Assembly: GCF_039621805.1 (NCBI RefSeq)
Contig: NZ_CP155073.1
Location: forward strand, 1,860,001 to 1,924,000
DNA from: Paraburkholderia sp. PREW-6R
Lineage (GTDB): Bacteria; Pseudomonadota; Gammaproteobacteria; Burkholderiales; Burkholderiaceae
Direction of reading: 5' to 3'
Length of the DNA: 64,000 bases
Each line of letters begins with the position of its first letter. Position 1 is the stretch's first letter. Shown here one piece after another: positions 26,219 to 37,262 of this stretch. The notes beneath the pieces were generated by a model that saw nothing but the letters and a program-made list of their open reading frames with translations, made no database searches and was not told where the DNA came from. A program made the translations under genes and the position numbers.

Positions 26219-28135
26219 TCAAAGCGCGACCTGCACTCCCAGTTCCACCACGTCTTCCGGTCGAAGGCCGTAGTATTCCGCGCTCGACGCCGAATGAAAC
26301 GACATCTGGCCGAACAGCGCTTCGCGCCATTGCATCATCGCGCCGTGAGAGCATCCTTTGAGAACTTCATCGCGTGGAAGGAAAAAGGTCGTGCGCGCCG
26401 GGTCGTAGGTCCATTCACCGAGGCGGCCGTTCATCGACTCGAGCACGCGTCGCAAGTCGGGCCGCTCCACGAAGCCGTGGCGCGCAATGATTTCATAGCA
26501 TCCGTTGCCAAGATCGCGTATTTCGATACGCGTTTTTTCGTCGATGCGCGGCGCCGACTCGGAAATGTTCGCGAAGAAAATCGCGGTCTCATGCAAGACC
26601 CGGTTGTGACGAAGGTTGCTTTTGAGCGCTGCCGGCGTCATCCCGCGAATGTTGCCCGGATAGACTGCGGTGCCCGGCACGCGGGTTGGCTTCAGATCAC
26701 CGTTGAATGTCTCGCGTAGAAAGTCTTCAAGCGGCTCGGCACGGCTGGCGTGAATCGCGGCGAGTTCGCGTCCGCGCCGCCACGTGGACATCAGCACGAA
26801 GAGCACCAGTCCAACGGTGACGGGAAACCAGCCGCCGGACGGAATTTTCGGAATGTTCGCCGCCACCAGCGTCAGGTCCACGGCAAGCAGGGGCGCGCTC
26901 ACGAGTATCACGCGCCACACCGGCCAGCGCCAGACGTTGCGCGATACGCTGACCATCAGAACCGTGGTGATCAGCATCGTCAGTCCAACCGCGATGCCGT
27001 ACGCCGAGGTCAGGCGCTCCGAGCTTCGGAATACGAGCACGAGAAACATCACGGCGATAAACAGAATCGCATTGACGGCCGGCACATAAACCTGACCGCG
27101 CTGTTGCTTCGACGTTTCAATGATCCTCACACGCGGCATGAAACCCAGTTCGATCGCCTGACTCGTCATCGAAAACGCGCCGGAAATGACCGCCTGCGAA
27201 GCGATGATCGTCGCGAGCATTGCGATAATGACGCTTGGAATCAACGCCCACGAAGGCGCGGCGTGAAAGAACGGCTGACTGGAAGAACCGGGCTCGAACA
27301 GCAATGTCGCCGCCTGCCCGAAATAGCCGATGATGATCGAAGGAAACACGACCGCAATCAGACCCACACGGATCGGCTTGCGCCCGAAGTGGCCGATGTC
27401 GGCGTACAAGGCTTCGGCTCCGGTCAACGCGAGAATAACCGCGCCGAGAATCACAAAGGTCAACTGGGGACGGTCAATCGTAAGCGACCAGGCCCATTGC
27501 GGCGACAGTGCGCGCAACACCTCGGGATGCTGCACGATCCGGTAAAGGCCCACTGCGGCAAGGTAGACGAACCAGATCGCCATGACGGGGCCGAACGCAC
27601 GCCCGACTACTGCGCTGCCGCGTCGTTGAAAGGCAAAGAGCGCAATCAGGATAGCCGCCGCAATCGGCACGATCCACGGATTGAACGCAGGGCTGATTTC
27701 GCCCAGTCCCTCCACCGCGGACAACACCGACACGGCCGGCGTAATCATCGAATCGCCGTAGAACATGGCCGCGCCAAACAGCCCGGCCAGCAGCAACACG
27801 CGCGGCGCATGGCGGCCCGCCTCTCTGTAGCCCGAGCGCACCAGCGCGGTCAGCGCGATGATGCCGCCCTCGCCTTCATTGTCCGCGCGCATCACGTAGC
27901 ACGCATATTTCAACATGACGACGATCACGACCGCCCACACGATCATCGACAGCACGCCCATTACGATTTGCGTATTCGCGGAGCCTGCATCGACAACCGA
28001 CTGGCGCAACGCGTAAATCGGACTCGTGCCGATGTCGCCAAACACGATACCGAGCGCGCCGAGTACGAGCGCGCCGCTGCCCGCTTCGCCGTGGGAGGCG
28101 GGGCTGCCTTGAAGGTCGAGTCGCTGTTTGAGCAT
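26219..28135 (-). CDS. kup: Kup-type potassium uptake protein
   Basis: A 638-aa Kup/HAK/KT potassium transporter (K+:H+ symport). About twelve membrane helices fill residues 20-455; the signature LGALGIVFGDIGTSPIYALR lies at about residues 24-43, followed by a soluble C-terminal domain of about 170 residues. The start at 28135 is set by homology (MLKQRLDLQG then the helix) and a GAGAAAG ribosome site; the frame is open a further 66 codons without support. The length fits the family. The gene is alone on its transcript, convergent with the UdgX operon and downstream of a decayed region. Confidence 0.93.
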   Translation of the reverse strand: MLKQRLDLQGSPASHGEAGSGALVLGALGIVFGDIGTSPIYALRQSVVDAGSANTQIVMGVLSMIVWAVVIVVMLKYACYVMRADNEGEGGIIALTALVRSGYREAGRHAPRVLLLAGLFGAAMFYGDSMITPAVSVLSAVEGLGEISPAFNPWIVPIAAAILIALFAFQRRGSAVVGRAFGPVMAIWFVYLAAVGLYRIVQHPEVLRALSPQWAWSLTIDRPQLTFVILGAVILALTGAEALYADIGHFGRKPIRVGLIAVVFPSIIIGYFGQAATLLFEPGSSSQPFFHAAPSWALIPSVIIAMLATIIASQAVISGAFSMTSQAIELGFMPRVRIIETSKQQRGQVYVPAVNAILFIAVMFLVLVFRSSERLTSAYGIAVGLTMLITTVLMVSVSRNVWRWPVWRVILVSAPLLAVDLTLVAANIPKIPSGGWFPVTVGLVLFVLMSTWRRGRELAAIHASRAEPLEDFLRETFNGDLKPTRVPGTAVYPGNIRGMTPAALKSNLRHNRVLHETAIFFANISESAPRIDEKTRIEIRDLGNGCYEIIARHGFVERPDLRRVLESMNGRLGEWTYDPARTTFFLPRDEVLKGCSHGAMMQWREALFGQMSFHSASSAEYYGLRPEDVVELGVQVAL

Positions 28136-28271
28136 CTTTCTCGGGCAAATAGCTGGCAAGGTGCTGCGAAGCAATCGACATTCCAGCGCCGGTGCGCGCC
28201 TCGCATACGGATTGGCCAGCCGCCGTTTCGCAGCCGCCTCACGCCACGTCGAACTCCTCCATCCAGTTTGC

Positions 28272-28550
28272 CTACCCGCGCCGGGTCCACCGCCCGCATC
28301 TGAGGTCGACCCCCGGCTCGAACGTGAACCCAAACCCCAGCCTGCTCTTCAGGACCAAGCCGCCCGTCGCGCTAAACGCCGACCATCTCCTGGCCAGGCT
28401 GCCTGGCCCGTTCGGCTCATTGAGCGCGAAATCGGCTTTGTCGTGGAAATAGCCGCCGGAGATCTGCCAACCCAAATAGCGCATGCCGGCTTCTCCCCGT
28501 TTGGCAAACGATACGCGCGAGGCGTCCAATGTACCGCAGGGAAGACGCAT
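28272..28550 (-). pseudogene. Possible outer-membrane protein fragment
   Basis: A minus-strand frame in which residues about 23-83 (GMRYLGWQISGGYFHDKADFA onward) alternate polar and aromatic residues like the C-terminal strands of a small beta-barrel, ending with FGFTFEPGVDLRCGRW. There is no signal peptide and no clear start. It may be the 3' part of a lost gene or a chance frame; no family could be named. Confidence 0.25.
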
Positions 28551-28756
28551 TTAACCCATCGCATGGACTCCGCGCTGACCGCTCGCCGGTATGCGGGTCG
28601 GGAATAGCTCGGCGAAGGTCGGATGCACGCCGGACACCAACGCCGCCTTAAAACCGTCGGGAAAAAGCTGAGCATGACGGTGACACCGGCGCGAATCGGT
28701 ATGAGCAGATAAGCGGCGACGTTGACGCCTCGCAGCACGACGCGCCTACCCGTCAA
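28551..28756 (-). pseudogene. MFS transporter remnant, frameshifted
   Basis: Two adjacent minus-strand frames together resemble the late helices of a major facilitator (metabolite:H+ symporter type). The segment nearest 28750 reads as a helix (NVAAYLLIPIRAGVTVMLSF). The next, in another frame (about 28551-28660), carries HPTFAELFPTRI, the conserved element of this family before helix 11, and then meets a stop at 28551. The rest of the gene is missing. This looks like the tail of a deleted transporter between kup and the VOC gene. Confidence 0.55.
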
Positions 28757-29628
28757 AACACCCCATTGGCGCGCTCGCCGCCGATTCTGAAATTGCGGTT
28801 GGTCATATCCGGATTACGGTTCACCAGCGGCCTCGCGTAAAGCGGATGACGCAAGCTGCGCACTTCATGTTCGAGCGTGAAGCAACACGCTCCGGTTTCG
28901 GGATCGACGAGTTCGGCGAAACGATACTGATGAGCTTCCTCGTCGTAATTCAGCCTGCGCCGGGCGAGGCGTTCATAGGGTCCGGAAAAATCGGCCACAT
29001 ACAGCTGGATGTGATGCCCATCGTAGTCGTTGCCCGCCGACGGCGATTCGGCAAATACGAGCTGTTGATGCCTGCCGACCGCGACCACCGCTTGCAGTGA
29101 ACCGCCGCGCTCGCGCACCTCGGCGAACGCGTCAAAGATCTCGCGGTAGAACGCGGCGATCGACGCCGCGCAACCGAGCGGCACATCGAAATGTACGTAG
29201 GCCATGCCGAGATCAATGCCCGCCCACGGGTCGCTCGCGGCGCACGCGTCGGGGTCGAGACAGTCGTATCGATTGCCCCACGGGCAAGTCACTTCGACAC
29301 GGTCGTCCCGCTCGGCCCATGTGAAGCGGGTCTGTCCCAGCACGGGCCTGGCCGCCCGCAAGCGCTCGAGCAGCGACGCGCGCGGGCCCACGATCAGCCC
29401 AACGTGACCGCGGAGCAGCTGGGCGTCGCCGTGCGGCAGGTGAATCTGCGAACGATCGACGTTGATCCACATATTGTTCACGCCGGTCATGAGAAACGGA
29501 TCGCGCGTCAGACCGAGGGCGCTGACATAGAACGCGGTGGCAAGACGCTGGTCCGGAATCTTAAGATTGACGTGCTCGAGCAATACGAGATTGCCGATGT
29601 CTTCCCGTGCATAGCTGGAACGCTCCAT
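28753..29628 (-). CDS. VOC (glyoxalase/dioxygenase fold) family protein
   Basis: A 291-aa protein with two vicinal-oxygen-chelate modules: residues about 10-115 (LEHVNLKIPDQRLATAFYVSALGL start) and about 140-265 (GMAYVHFDVPLGCAASIAAFYREIF start). The two-module layout is like that of extradiol dioxygenases and related enzymes, but the substrate cannot be assigned. His19 in the first module and His143 and Glu254-like positions in the second could be metal ligands. The ATG at 29628 is chosen (GAGGG upstream) over an ATG 13 codons earlier. It lies 68 nt after the sugar permease stop on the same strand and may be the last gene of the arabinose operon. Confidence 0.78.
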   Translation of the reverse strand: MERSSYAREDIGNLVLLEHVNLKIPDQRLATAFYVSALGLTRDPFLMTGVNNMWINVDRSQIHLPHGDAQLLRGHVGLIVGPRASLLERLRAARPVLGQTRFTWAERDDRVEVTCPWGNRYDCLDPDACAASDPWAGIDLGMAYVHFDVPLGCAASIAAFYREIFDAFAEVRERGGSLQAVVAVGRHQQLVFAESPSAGNDYDGHHIQLYVADFSGPYERLARRRLNYDEEAHQYRFAELVDPETGACCFTLEHEVRSLRHPLYARPLVNRNPDMTNRNFRIGGERANGVF

Positions 29629-29696
29629 CCTGTTTGCCCTCGCCAATCGATGCGGTGATGCAAACATACACCACTTGCACGGTGCTCACCTCAAGC

Positions 29697-30707
29697 TCAC
29701 ACCGCCCGCCTGCTGCGTCGGAACTGGTCGAACAGCACCGCGAGCAGCAGAATACCGCCGCGAATCAGGTATTGATAGAACGTCGGCACGTTCATGAGAC
29801 TCATCGCGTCCTGCACGGCGCCCATGATCAGCACGCCCACCAGCACGCCCGAGATCGTTGCGACGCCGCCTGTCAGCGATACACCGCCCAGCACGCACGC
29901 GGAAATCACGCCAAGCTCCAGTCCCACCGACGTCTTCGGATCGCCGAGGCTCATACGCGAGGCCAGCATCACACCCGCAAAGCCCGTCACCAGTCCTTGC
30001 AGGACGAAGACGGTGATCTTGATCCGGGTGACCGGAAGCCCGGCCAGCAACGCGGCCTCGCTATTGCCGCCCACCGCAAGCACATTCTTGCCGAACACCG
30101 TTTTGCGCAGCAGAAAACCAAACACCACGAAGCCGATGATGTTGCTCCAGATCGGAAACGAGATGCCAAGAAACGAGCCGCCGCCCAGATCGAAGAAGCG
30201 CTCCTCCGAGATCATCACCGCATCGCCGTTCGAAGTCAGGAACGCGAGACCGCGCACCGCTTCCATCATCGCCAGCGTGGCGATCAGCGAGTTGACCTTG
30301 AATCGCGCGACCAGCACGCCATTCACGAGGCCAACCGCGCCGCCCGCCAGCACGCCCGCCGCAATGCCCAATGCCACGCTATGCGACTGCGTGATCACAG
30401 TGGACGCGACGACGCCCGAAAAGGCGACGATCGACGCCACGGAAAGGTCCACCTCGCCAAGCGCGAGGACGAACATCATCGTCACGGCGATCGAGCCGAT
30501 CAACGTGACGGACAGCAGAAGACCCTGGATATTGCGGGATGTGAGGAAGTCGGGCACCGTCGCGGAAAGCGTCGCGAACAGCACGACGAAGACCACGACG
30601 ATTCCGGACTTGTTGATCATCTCCCACGCGCGGGCGCGCGACGGCGTGATCGGCGCAGCCGCTTCGTTTGCGGTGGGTCTGCCTTGTGGTTGCATGGCTT
30701 GTCTCAT
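29697..30707 (-). CDS. araH: L-arabinose ABC transporter permease
   Basis: A sugar ABC permease of the RbsC/AraH family, about 336 aa with around ten helices. Conserved features include MFVLALGEVDLSVASIVAFSGV (about residues 75-96), the helix with VNSLIATLAMM, and a late GVSLTGGVATISGVLVGVLIMG loop-helix. Starts at 30707 and 30695 are both possible; neither has a strong ribosome site. It is the third transport gene of the operon after the binding protein and ATPase. The arabinose assignment comes from the AraF-like binding protein and the catabolic genes upstream. Confidence 0.88.
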   Translation of the reverse strand: MRQAMQPQGRPTANEAAAPITPSRARAWEMINKSGIVVVFVVLFATLSATVPDFLTSRNIQGLLLSVTLIGSIAVTMMFVLALGEVDLSVASIVAFSGVVASTVITQSHSVALGIAAGVLAGGAVGLVNGVLVARFKVNSLIATLAMMEAVRGLAFLTSNGDAVMISEERFFDLGGGSFLGISFPIWSNIIGFVVFGFLLRKTVFGKNVLAVGGNSEAALLAGLPVTRIKITVFVLQGLVTGFAGVMLASRMSLGDPKTSVGLELGVISACVLGGVSLTGGVATISGVLVGVLIMGAVQDAMSLMNVPTFYQYLIRGGILLLAVLFDQFRRSRRAV

Positions 30708-30771
30708 GTCTCGTTCATCAGTTCGGGCACGCGCGCCGGCGGTCTTGCCGGCGCCCACGCCAGGTGGGTGT

Positions 30772-32313
30772 TCAGCGCGGCAGCGCCATTCTGATCAGTT
30801 CGTCGGGCGACGCTTCGGCTTTCGGCACGCGGCCGGCCACGCGCCCTTCCCGCATCACGATGATGCGGTCCGCCACGCCGATCACCTCCGCCAGATCGCT
30901 CGACACCATGATCACCGTCCGCCCGGCCTCGGCCAGTTCGTACAGCAGGTTGTAGATTTCGGCGCGCGCGCCTACGTCGATGCCGCGTGTCGGTTCGTCC
31001 ATCAGAAACACGTCGATGCGCTCGGCCAGCCAGCGCGACAGAATCACCTTCTGCTGGTTGCCGCCCGACAGCGTGCCGATGGCGGTATCGCCGCTGCGCG
31101 TTTTGATCCCGAGCTTGCGGATATAGTCCTGCGCCAGTTCGCGCTCCCGTTTCGGCGCGAGCAGAAAACGCCCCGGGCTGAAGTGGCGCCGCGCGCTGAT
31201 ATTCAGATTGTCTGAGACGGACGCGATCGCCACGATGCCTTCCTGCTTGCGGTCTTCCGGACAGAGCGCGACGCCGGCGCGCACGGCGTCGCGCGGGGTC
31301 GCGAAATTCACGCGTTTGCCGTTCAGTTCGACGTGGCCCGCGCTCGCGCGCGTAGCGCCGCAAATCAGCTTCATCAGCTCGGAACGTCCCGCTCCGACGA
31401 GCCCGAAAAAGCCGATGATCTCGCCGCGACGCGCCGAAAACGACATCGGCTCCGCGAGTCCCGGCCCCATCAGTTCCTTCACTTCGAGCAGCACCTCACC
31501 CGGCTCGCGCGAGCGATAACCATAGACGTCCGAGATCGAGCGACCCACCATCGCGGAAATGAGCCGGTTGCGATCGAGCTCGGCCACCGATTCGAACGTT
31601 TCGATATGCTTGCCGTCGCGAAACACCGTGACGCGGTCGCATAACTCGTCCACTTCATCCATGCGATGCGTCACGTAGATGATCGCGCGCCCGTCGGCGC
31701 GAAGCGCGTCGATGATGCGAAAGAGGTTTTCGGTCTCGCGCGCCGACAGCGAGCTGGTGGGCTCGTCGAACGCGATCACGCGCGCGTTGCGCATCAGCGC
31801 CTTGCCGATCTCGATCATCTGGCGCTGGCCGATGGAGAGGTTCTTGACCGGCGTGCGCGGATCGATGCGCTCGCCGAGACGCTTGAGTTCGTCTATTGCA
31901 CGCTGCACGATGCCGCGCTCGTCGAGCACGCCAAAGCGATTGGGCAACTGGCCGAGCATCAGGTTTTCCGCCACCGTCAGCTCGGGCACGAGATGCAGTT
32001 CCTGATAGATGATCGCGATGCCCGCGTCGAGCGCGGCGCGCGTGGTCGTAAAGCGCTGCTCGACGCCGTTAAGGCGCAGCGTGCCTTCCTGCGGCTGATT
32101 CACGCCCGAGAGCACCTTGAGCAACGTGGATTTGCCCGCGCCATTCTCACCCATCAGCCCATGCACTTCGCCTGCGCGCACGTCGAGCGACACGCGATCG
32201 AGCGCCCGCACGCCCGGGAAACTCACCGTGATGCCGTCGAGTTCCAGACAGGTTGGCTGCGCCTGTGACGGCGCAGTGTTTTCCGCGCGCTCATATGCGT
32301 CGGTTTCGGTCAT
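30772..32313 (-). CDS. araG: L-arabinose ABC transporter ATP-binding protein
   Basis: A 513-aa sugar ABC ATPase with two fused nucleotide-binding domains. Domain 1 (about residues 20-255) has [17 protein letters not shown] and [11 protein letters not shown]. Domain 2 (about 270-505) has the degenerate Walker [18 protein letters not shown] and [13 protein letters not shown]. This is the normal AraG/RbsA/MglA layout. It sits between the binding-protein gene (39 nt upstream) and the permease (64 nt downstream) and powers uptake across the inner membrane. Confidence 0.92.
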   Translation of the reverse strand: MTETDAYERAENTAPSQAQPTCLELDGITVSFPGVRALDRVSLDVRAGEVHGLMGENGAGKSTLLKVLSGVNQPQEGTLRLNGVEQRFTTTRAALDAGIAIIYQELHLVPELTVAENLMLGQLPNRFGVLDERGIVQRAIDELKRLGERIDPRTPVKNLSIGQRQMIEIGKALMRNARVIAFDEPTSSLSARETENLFRIIDALRADGRAIIYVTHRMDEVDELCDRVTVFRDGKHIETFESVAELDRNRLISAMVGRSISDVYGYRSREPGEVLLEVKELMGPGLAEPMSFSARRGEIIGFFGLVGAGRSELMKLICGATRASAGHVELNGKRVNFATPRDAVRAGVALCPEDRKQEGIVAIASVSDNLNISARRHFSPGRFLLAPKRERELAQDYIRKLGIKTRSGDTAIGTLSGGNQQKVILSRWLAERIDVFLMDEPTRGIDVGARAEIYNLLYELAEAGRTVIMVSSDLAEVIGVADRIIVMREGRVAGRVPKAEASPDELIRMALPR

Positions 32314-32352
32314 TTCGTGGTCGCCCTCGGTCGATCGATGCGTGTACAGCCG

Positions 32353-33357
32353 TTAAATACCGAGTTCGCTGCGCACCGACGTCCAGTTTTCGCGTGTCAT
32401 CAGCTTGCCGGTCGTCTGCGTATCGGCTGGCGGCTGCTTGCCGTTGCGAATCCAGTCGACGAGATTCTGCGCGCTTTCCTTGCCGTGGTTCGTCGAGCTG
32501 ACCGCGATCGTGCCGTAAAAGCCGGTGGGCGCCTTTTTCTGGAACTCGGCAAAGGCTTCGCCGGCACCGTTGATACCCACGCCGATCACGTCGGCCGCCG
32601 GCAGATGCAACTGCTCGGTCGCACGCACCGCGCCCAGCACCGATTCCTCGTTAAGCGCGAAGATCACCCACTTCTTGATGTTCGGGTGTTGCGCGAGCAC
32701 GGGCGATGCGGCATTGAAGCCGCCTTCGTCGTCGGTGGTCTTCTGCGGCGCGTCGAAGATGTTCGCCTTTTTGAAACCGTTAGCCAGCAGCGATTGCGTT
32801 GCGCCATCCGTGCGCAGCTTCGCGGTGGGCAGTTCGTAGTCCGTGATGCGCAGCGCGCCGACTTCGTCCGGATTCCAGCCGCGCTTTTTCATCTCGTCGG
32901 AAATGGCCTGACCGACCTGATTGCCGATCTTCAGCGCGGACATGCCGAGATGCGGCACATTCGGCAGCGGCTTGCCCGACGAATCGACGAGCTGATCGTC
33001 CACCGTGACGAACTTCATGTTGTAGCGTTTCGCGCGGGCCTCGATCGCCGGTCCGAGCCGCACGTCCGGCGCGCAGATGACGAAGCCTTGCGCGCCCTGC
33101 GCGCCGAGGTTGTCGACCGCGGCGAGCACTTTCTCGCCGTCGGGCGTACCGATATTCACGACGGAGAAATGCTCTTTCTGGCCGAGCGCGGTGGCCGCTT
33201 TCTGTTCGTTGATGAACCAGGCCTGCTCCGGCATTTTCACGAGAAAGCCGATCTTGGTCTGCCCATCGGCGCGGACCGCGCCATGCATGCCCAGCGGGGC
33301 AATGCACATCGCAGCCAGCAGGGCACGAAGCGTAAAGCGGCGAACGGTGGTATTCAT
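32353..33357 (-). CDS. araF: L-arabinose-binding periplasmic protein
   Basis: A 334-aa sugar-binding protein with a signal peptide (TVRRFTLRALLAAMCIAPLG, cleaved near VRA). The mature sequence matches E. coli AraF through its length as I know it: KIGFLVKMPEQAWF at the start, PDGEKVLAAVDNL, GFVICAPDVRLGPAIE, FVTVDDQLVD, and VIGVGINGAGEA with GFYG near the end, which carry ligand contacts. GAGGAG lies 7 nt before the ATG at 33357. Its gene stands between the dehydrogenase and ATPase genes, linking uptake and oxidation of the same sugar. Galactose or fucose binding is also possible for this family. Confidence 0.92.
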   Translation of the reverse strand: MNTTVRRFTLRALLAAMCIAPLGMHGAVRADGQTKIGFLVKMPEQAWFINEQKAATALGQKEHFSVVNIGTPDGEKVLAAVDNLGAQGAQGFVICAPDVRLGPAIEARAKRYNMKFVTVDDQLVDSSGKPLPNVPHLGMSALKIGNQVGQAISDEMKKRGWNPDEVGALRITDYELPTAKLRTDGATQSLLANGFKKANIFDAPQKTTDDEGGFNAASPVLAQHPNIKKWVIFALNEESVLGAVRATEQLHLPAADVIGVGINGAGEAFAEFQKKAPTGFYGTIAVSSTNHGKESAQNLVDWIRNGKQPPADTQTTGKLMTRENWTSVRSELGI

Positions 33358-33415
33358 TTTTTGTCTCCTCAGATTGGCTGATGCCTGTGTGTCAAATGGA
33401 CTTCCAGATAAATCC

Positions 33416-35295
<1,880 letters not shown>

Positions 35296-35376
35296 GGTCT
35301 CAGTTCTGTATCAGGGATGGCGTGAGGCTTGCGGCCGGACGTTCGCCTGTGAATCGCATGTCGTTCGCGCCTGCGC

Positions 35377-35400
35377 GTCAGTGAGTCAGTGAGTCAGTGA
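35377..35400. repeat. 8-bp tandem repeat, three copies, over the arabonate dehydratase stop
   Basis: GTCAGTGA occurs three times in direct tandem (35377-35384, 35385-35392, 35393-35400). On the minus strand each copy contains TGA; the gene's stop (35394-35396) is in the first copy reached. Confidence 0.88.
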
Positions 35401-37145
35401 GAATGGCGCGGCACCGCGGCGCCGCGACTGCCCACGAGGAAGTCGAGATCACAGCCTTCATCGGCCTGCAGCACGTGGTCGACATAAAGACGCGCGTAGC
35501 CCCCCTTGTCCACTTGCTCGGCGACGCCGGGCGCCGCCGCCGGATCGACGTCGGACAGGCGGCGCTGCAACTCCTCGTCGCTGATGTCCAGATGCAGGCG
35601 GCCGGACTCGCAATCCAGTTCGATCCAGTCGCCGTTGCGCACAGCGGCGAGCGGACCGCCGGCCGCCGCCTCGGGCGCCACGTGCAGCACGACCGTGCCG
35701 TAGGCCGTGCCGCTCATGCGGGCGTCCGAGATACGCACCATGTCCTTTACCCCCTGCCGCAGCAGCTTGGGCGGCAGGCCCATGTTGCCGACCTCGGCCA
35801 TGCCGGGATAGCCGCGCGGGCCGCAGTTCTTCATCACCAGAATCGAGTCTTTGTCGACGTCGAGCGATTCGTCGCCGATCGTCGCCTTGTAGTGGTCGAA
35901 GTTTTCGAACACTACCGCGCGGCCGCGATGGGTAAGCAGTTCCGGCGTGGCCGCCGAAGGCTTGAGCACGGCGCCTCGCGGCGCGAGATTGCCGCGCAGG
36001 ATGCGGATGCCGCCATCATCGATCAGCGGCTGATCCAGCCGGCGGATCACCTCGTCGTTATAGTTCGGCGCCTCGCGCACGTTCTCCCAGATCGACTTGC
36101 CGTTGACCGTGAGCGCGTCCGGATGCGGCAGCAGATTGGCCTCGCCGAGCCGGCGCAACACGGCCGGCAAGCCGCCTGCGTAATAGAACTCCTCCATCAG
36201 GAAACGGCCCGACGGCTGCAGATCGACGATGGTCGGCGTATTGCGGCCAATGCGCATCCAGTCTTCGAGTTCGAGCGGCACGCCGACGCGCCCCGCAATT
36301 GCCTTCAAATGAATCACCGCATTGGTCGAGCCGCCGATCGCAGCATTGGTACGGATCGCATTCTCGAACGCTTCGCGCGTGAGAATCTTCGAGAGCGTCA
36401 GGTCTTCGAGCGCCATCTGCACGATGCGGATGCCCGACATGTGCGCGAGCACGTAACGGCGCGAATCGACTGCTGGAATGGCGGCGTTATGCGGCAGCGA
36501 GACACCTAGCGATTCGGCCATGCACGCCATGGTCGAGGCCGTGCCCATTGTGTTGCACGTGCCCGCCGAGCGCGACATGCCGGCTTCGGCGGAAAGAAAG
36601 TGATGGAGATCGATCTCGCCTGCTTTCAGCGATTCGTGCAGCTTCCAGACGGCGGTGCCCGACCCGATGTCGCGCCCTTCCAGTTTGCCGTTGAGCATCG
36701 GCCCACCGGTCACGACGATTGCCGGCACGTCCACGCTCGCGGCGCCCATCAGCAATGCCGGCGTGGTCTTGTCACAGCCGCACAGCAGCACGACAGCGTC
36801 GATCGGATTGCCGCGGATCGCTTCCTCGACGTCCATGGACGCCAGGTTGCGCGTGAGCATCGCCGAGGGCCGCAGGTTCGATTCGCCGTTCGAAAACACC
36901 GGGAACTCGACCGGGAAACCTCCCGCTTCGTAGATACCGCGCTTGACGTGTTCGGCGAGCTTGCGGAAGTGCGCATTGCACGGCGTCAGTTCGGACCACG
37001 TATTACAGATGCCGATGATGGGCCGGCCGTCGAATTCGTGGTCTGGAATACCCTGGTTTTTCATCCAGCTTCGATACATGAAGCCGTTTTTGTCCGTGGT
37101 GCCGAACCATTGTTGTGATCGTAATCTGGGTTTCGTAGCAGGCAT
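35394..37145 (-). CDS. L-arabonate dehydratase (IlvD/Edd family)
   Basis: A 583-aa IlvD/Edd dehydratase with the length of L-arabonate dehydratase, which turns L-arabonate into L-2-keto-3-deoxyarabonate. The iron-sulfur ligands are Cys56 (TPCNAHF), Cys124 (CGCDKTTPA) and Cys197 (AGTCNTMGTAS). The next gene, a KDA dehydratase, and an AraF-type importer favour arabonate over dihydroxy acids; D-xylonate, D-galactonate or D-fuconate remain possible. It is the first gene of the operon, divergent from a LysR gene. A tandem repeat covers its stop. Confidence 0.9.
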   Translation of the reverse strand: MPATKPRLRSQQWFGTTDKNGFMYRSWMKNQGIPDHEFDGRPIIGICNTWSELTPCNAHFRKLAEHVKRGIYEAGGFPVEFPVFSNGESNLRPSAMLTRNLASMDVEEAIRGNPIDAVVLLCGCDKTTPALLMGAASVDVPAIVVTGGPMLNGKLEGRDIGSGTAVWKLHESLKAGEIDLHHFLSAEAGMSRSAGTCNTMGTASTMACMAESLGVSLPHNAAIPAVDSRRYVLAHMSGIRIVQMALEDLTLSKILTREAFENAIRTNAAIGGSTNAVIHLKAIAGRVGVPLELEDWMRIGRNTPTIVDLQPSGRFLMEEFYYAGGLPAVLRRLGEANLLPHPDALTVNGKSIWENVREAPNYNDEVIRRLDQPLIDDGGIRILRGNLAPRGAVLKPSAATPELLTHRGRAVVFENFDHYKATIGDESLDVDKDSILVMKNCGPRGYPGMAEVGNMGLPPKLLRQGVKDMVRISDARMSGTAYGTVVLHVAPEAAAGGPLAAVRNGDWIELDCESGRLHLDISDEELQRRLSDVDPAAAPGVAEQVDKGGYARLYVDHVLQADEGCDLDFLVGSRGAAVPRHSH

Positions 37146-37202
37146 TGTCCGTGGTCCTGGCGGGGCTGGAGTGCATGCAGTCTAAAAACAAAACTGATAA
37201 CC

Positions 37203-37249
37203 TACCAATGAATAATTGGATGCCTCCCATACCTGTTTCGACATTGGTA
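37203..37249. promoter_or_regulatory. Palindromic LysR-type operator region
   Basis: CCAAT-N5-ATTGG (37205-37219) is a T-N11-A-like inverted repeat. TACCAATG (37203-37210) is also mirrored by CATTGGTA (37242-37249). Both lie in the 117-nt gap between the arabinose operon and its divergent LysR gene, next to A/T-rich sequence. Confidence 0.55.
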
Positions 37250-37262
37250 TAAACGCTGAGTG

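Noticed and set aside
26750..28303. A 517-codon plus-strand frame opposite kup
   Set aside because: Antisense to a clear transporter gene; composition (His, Arg, Asp) is that of a complementary-strand shadow.
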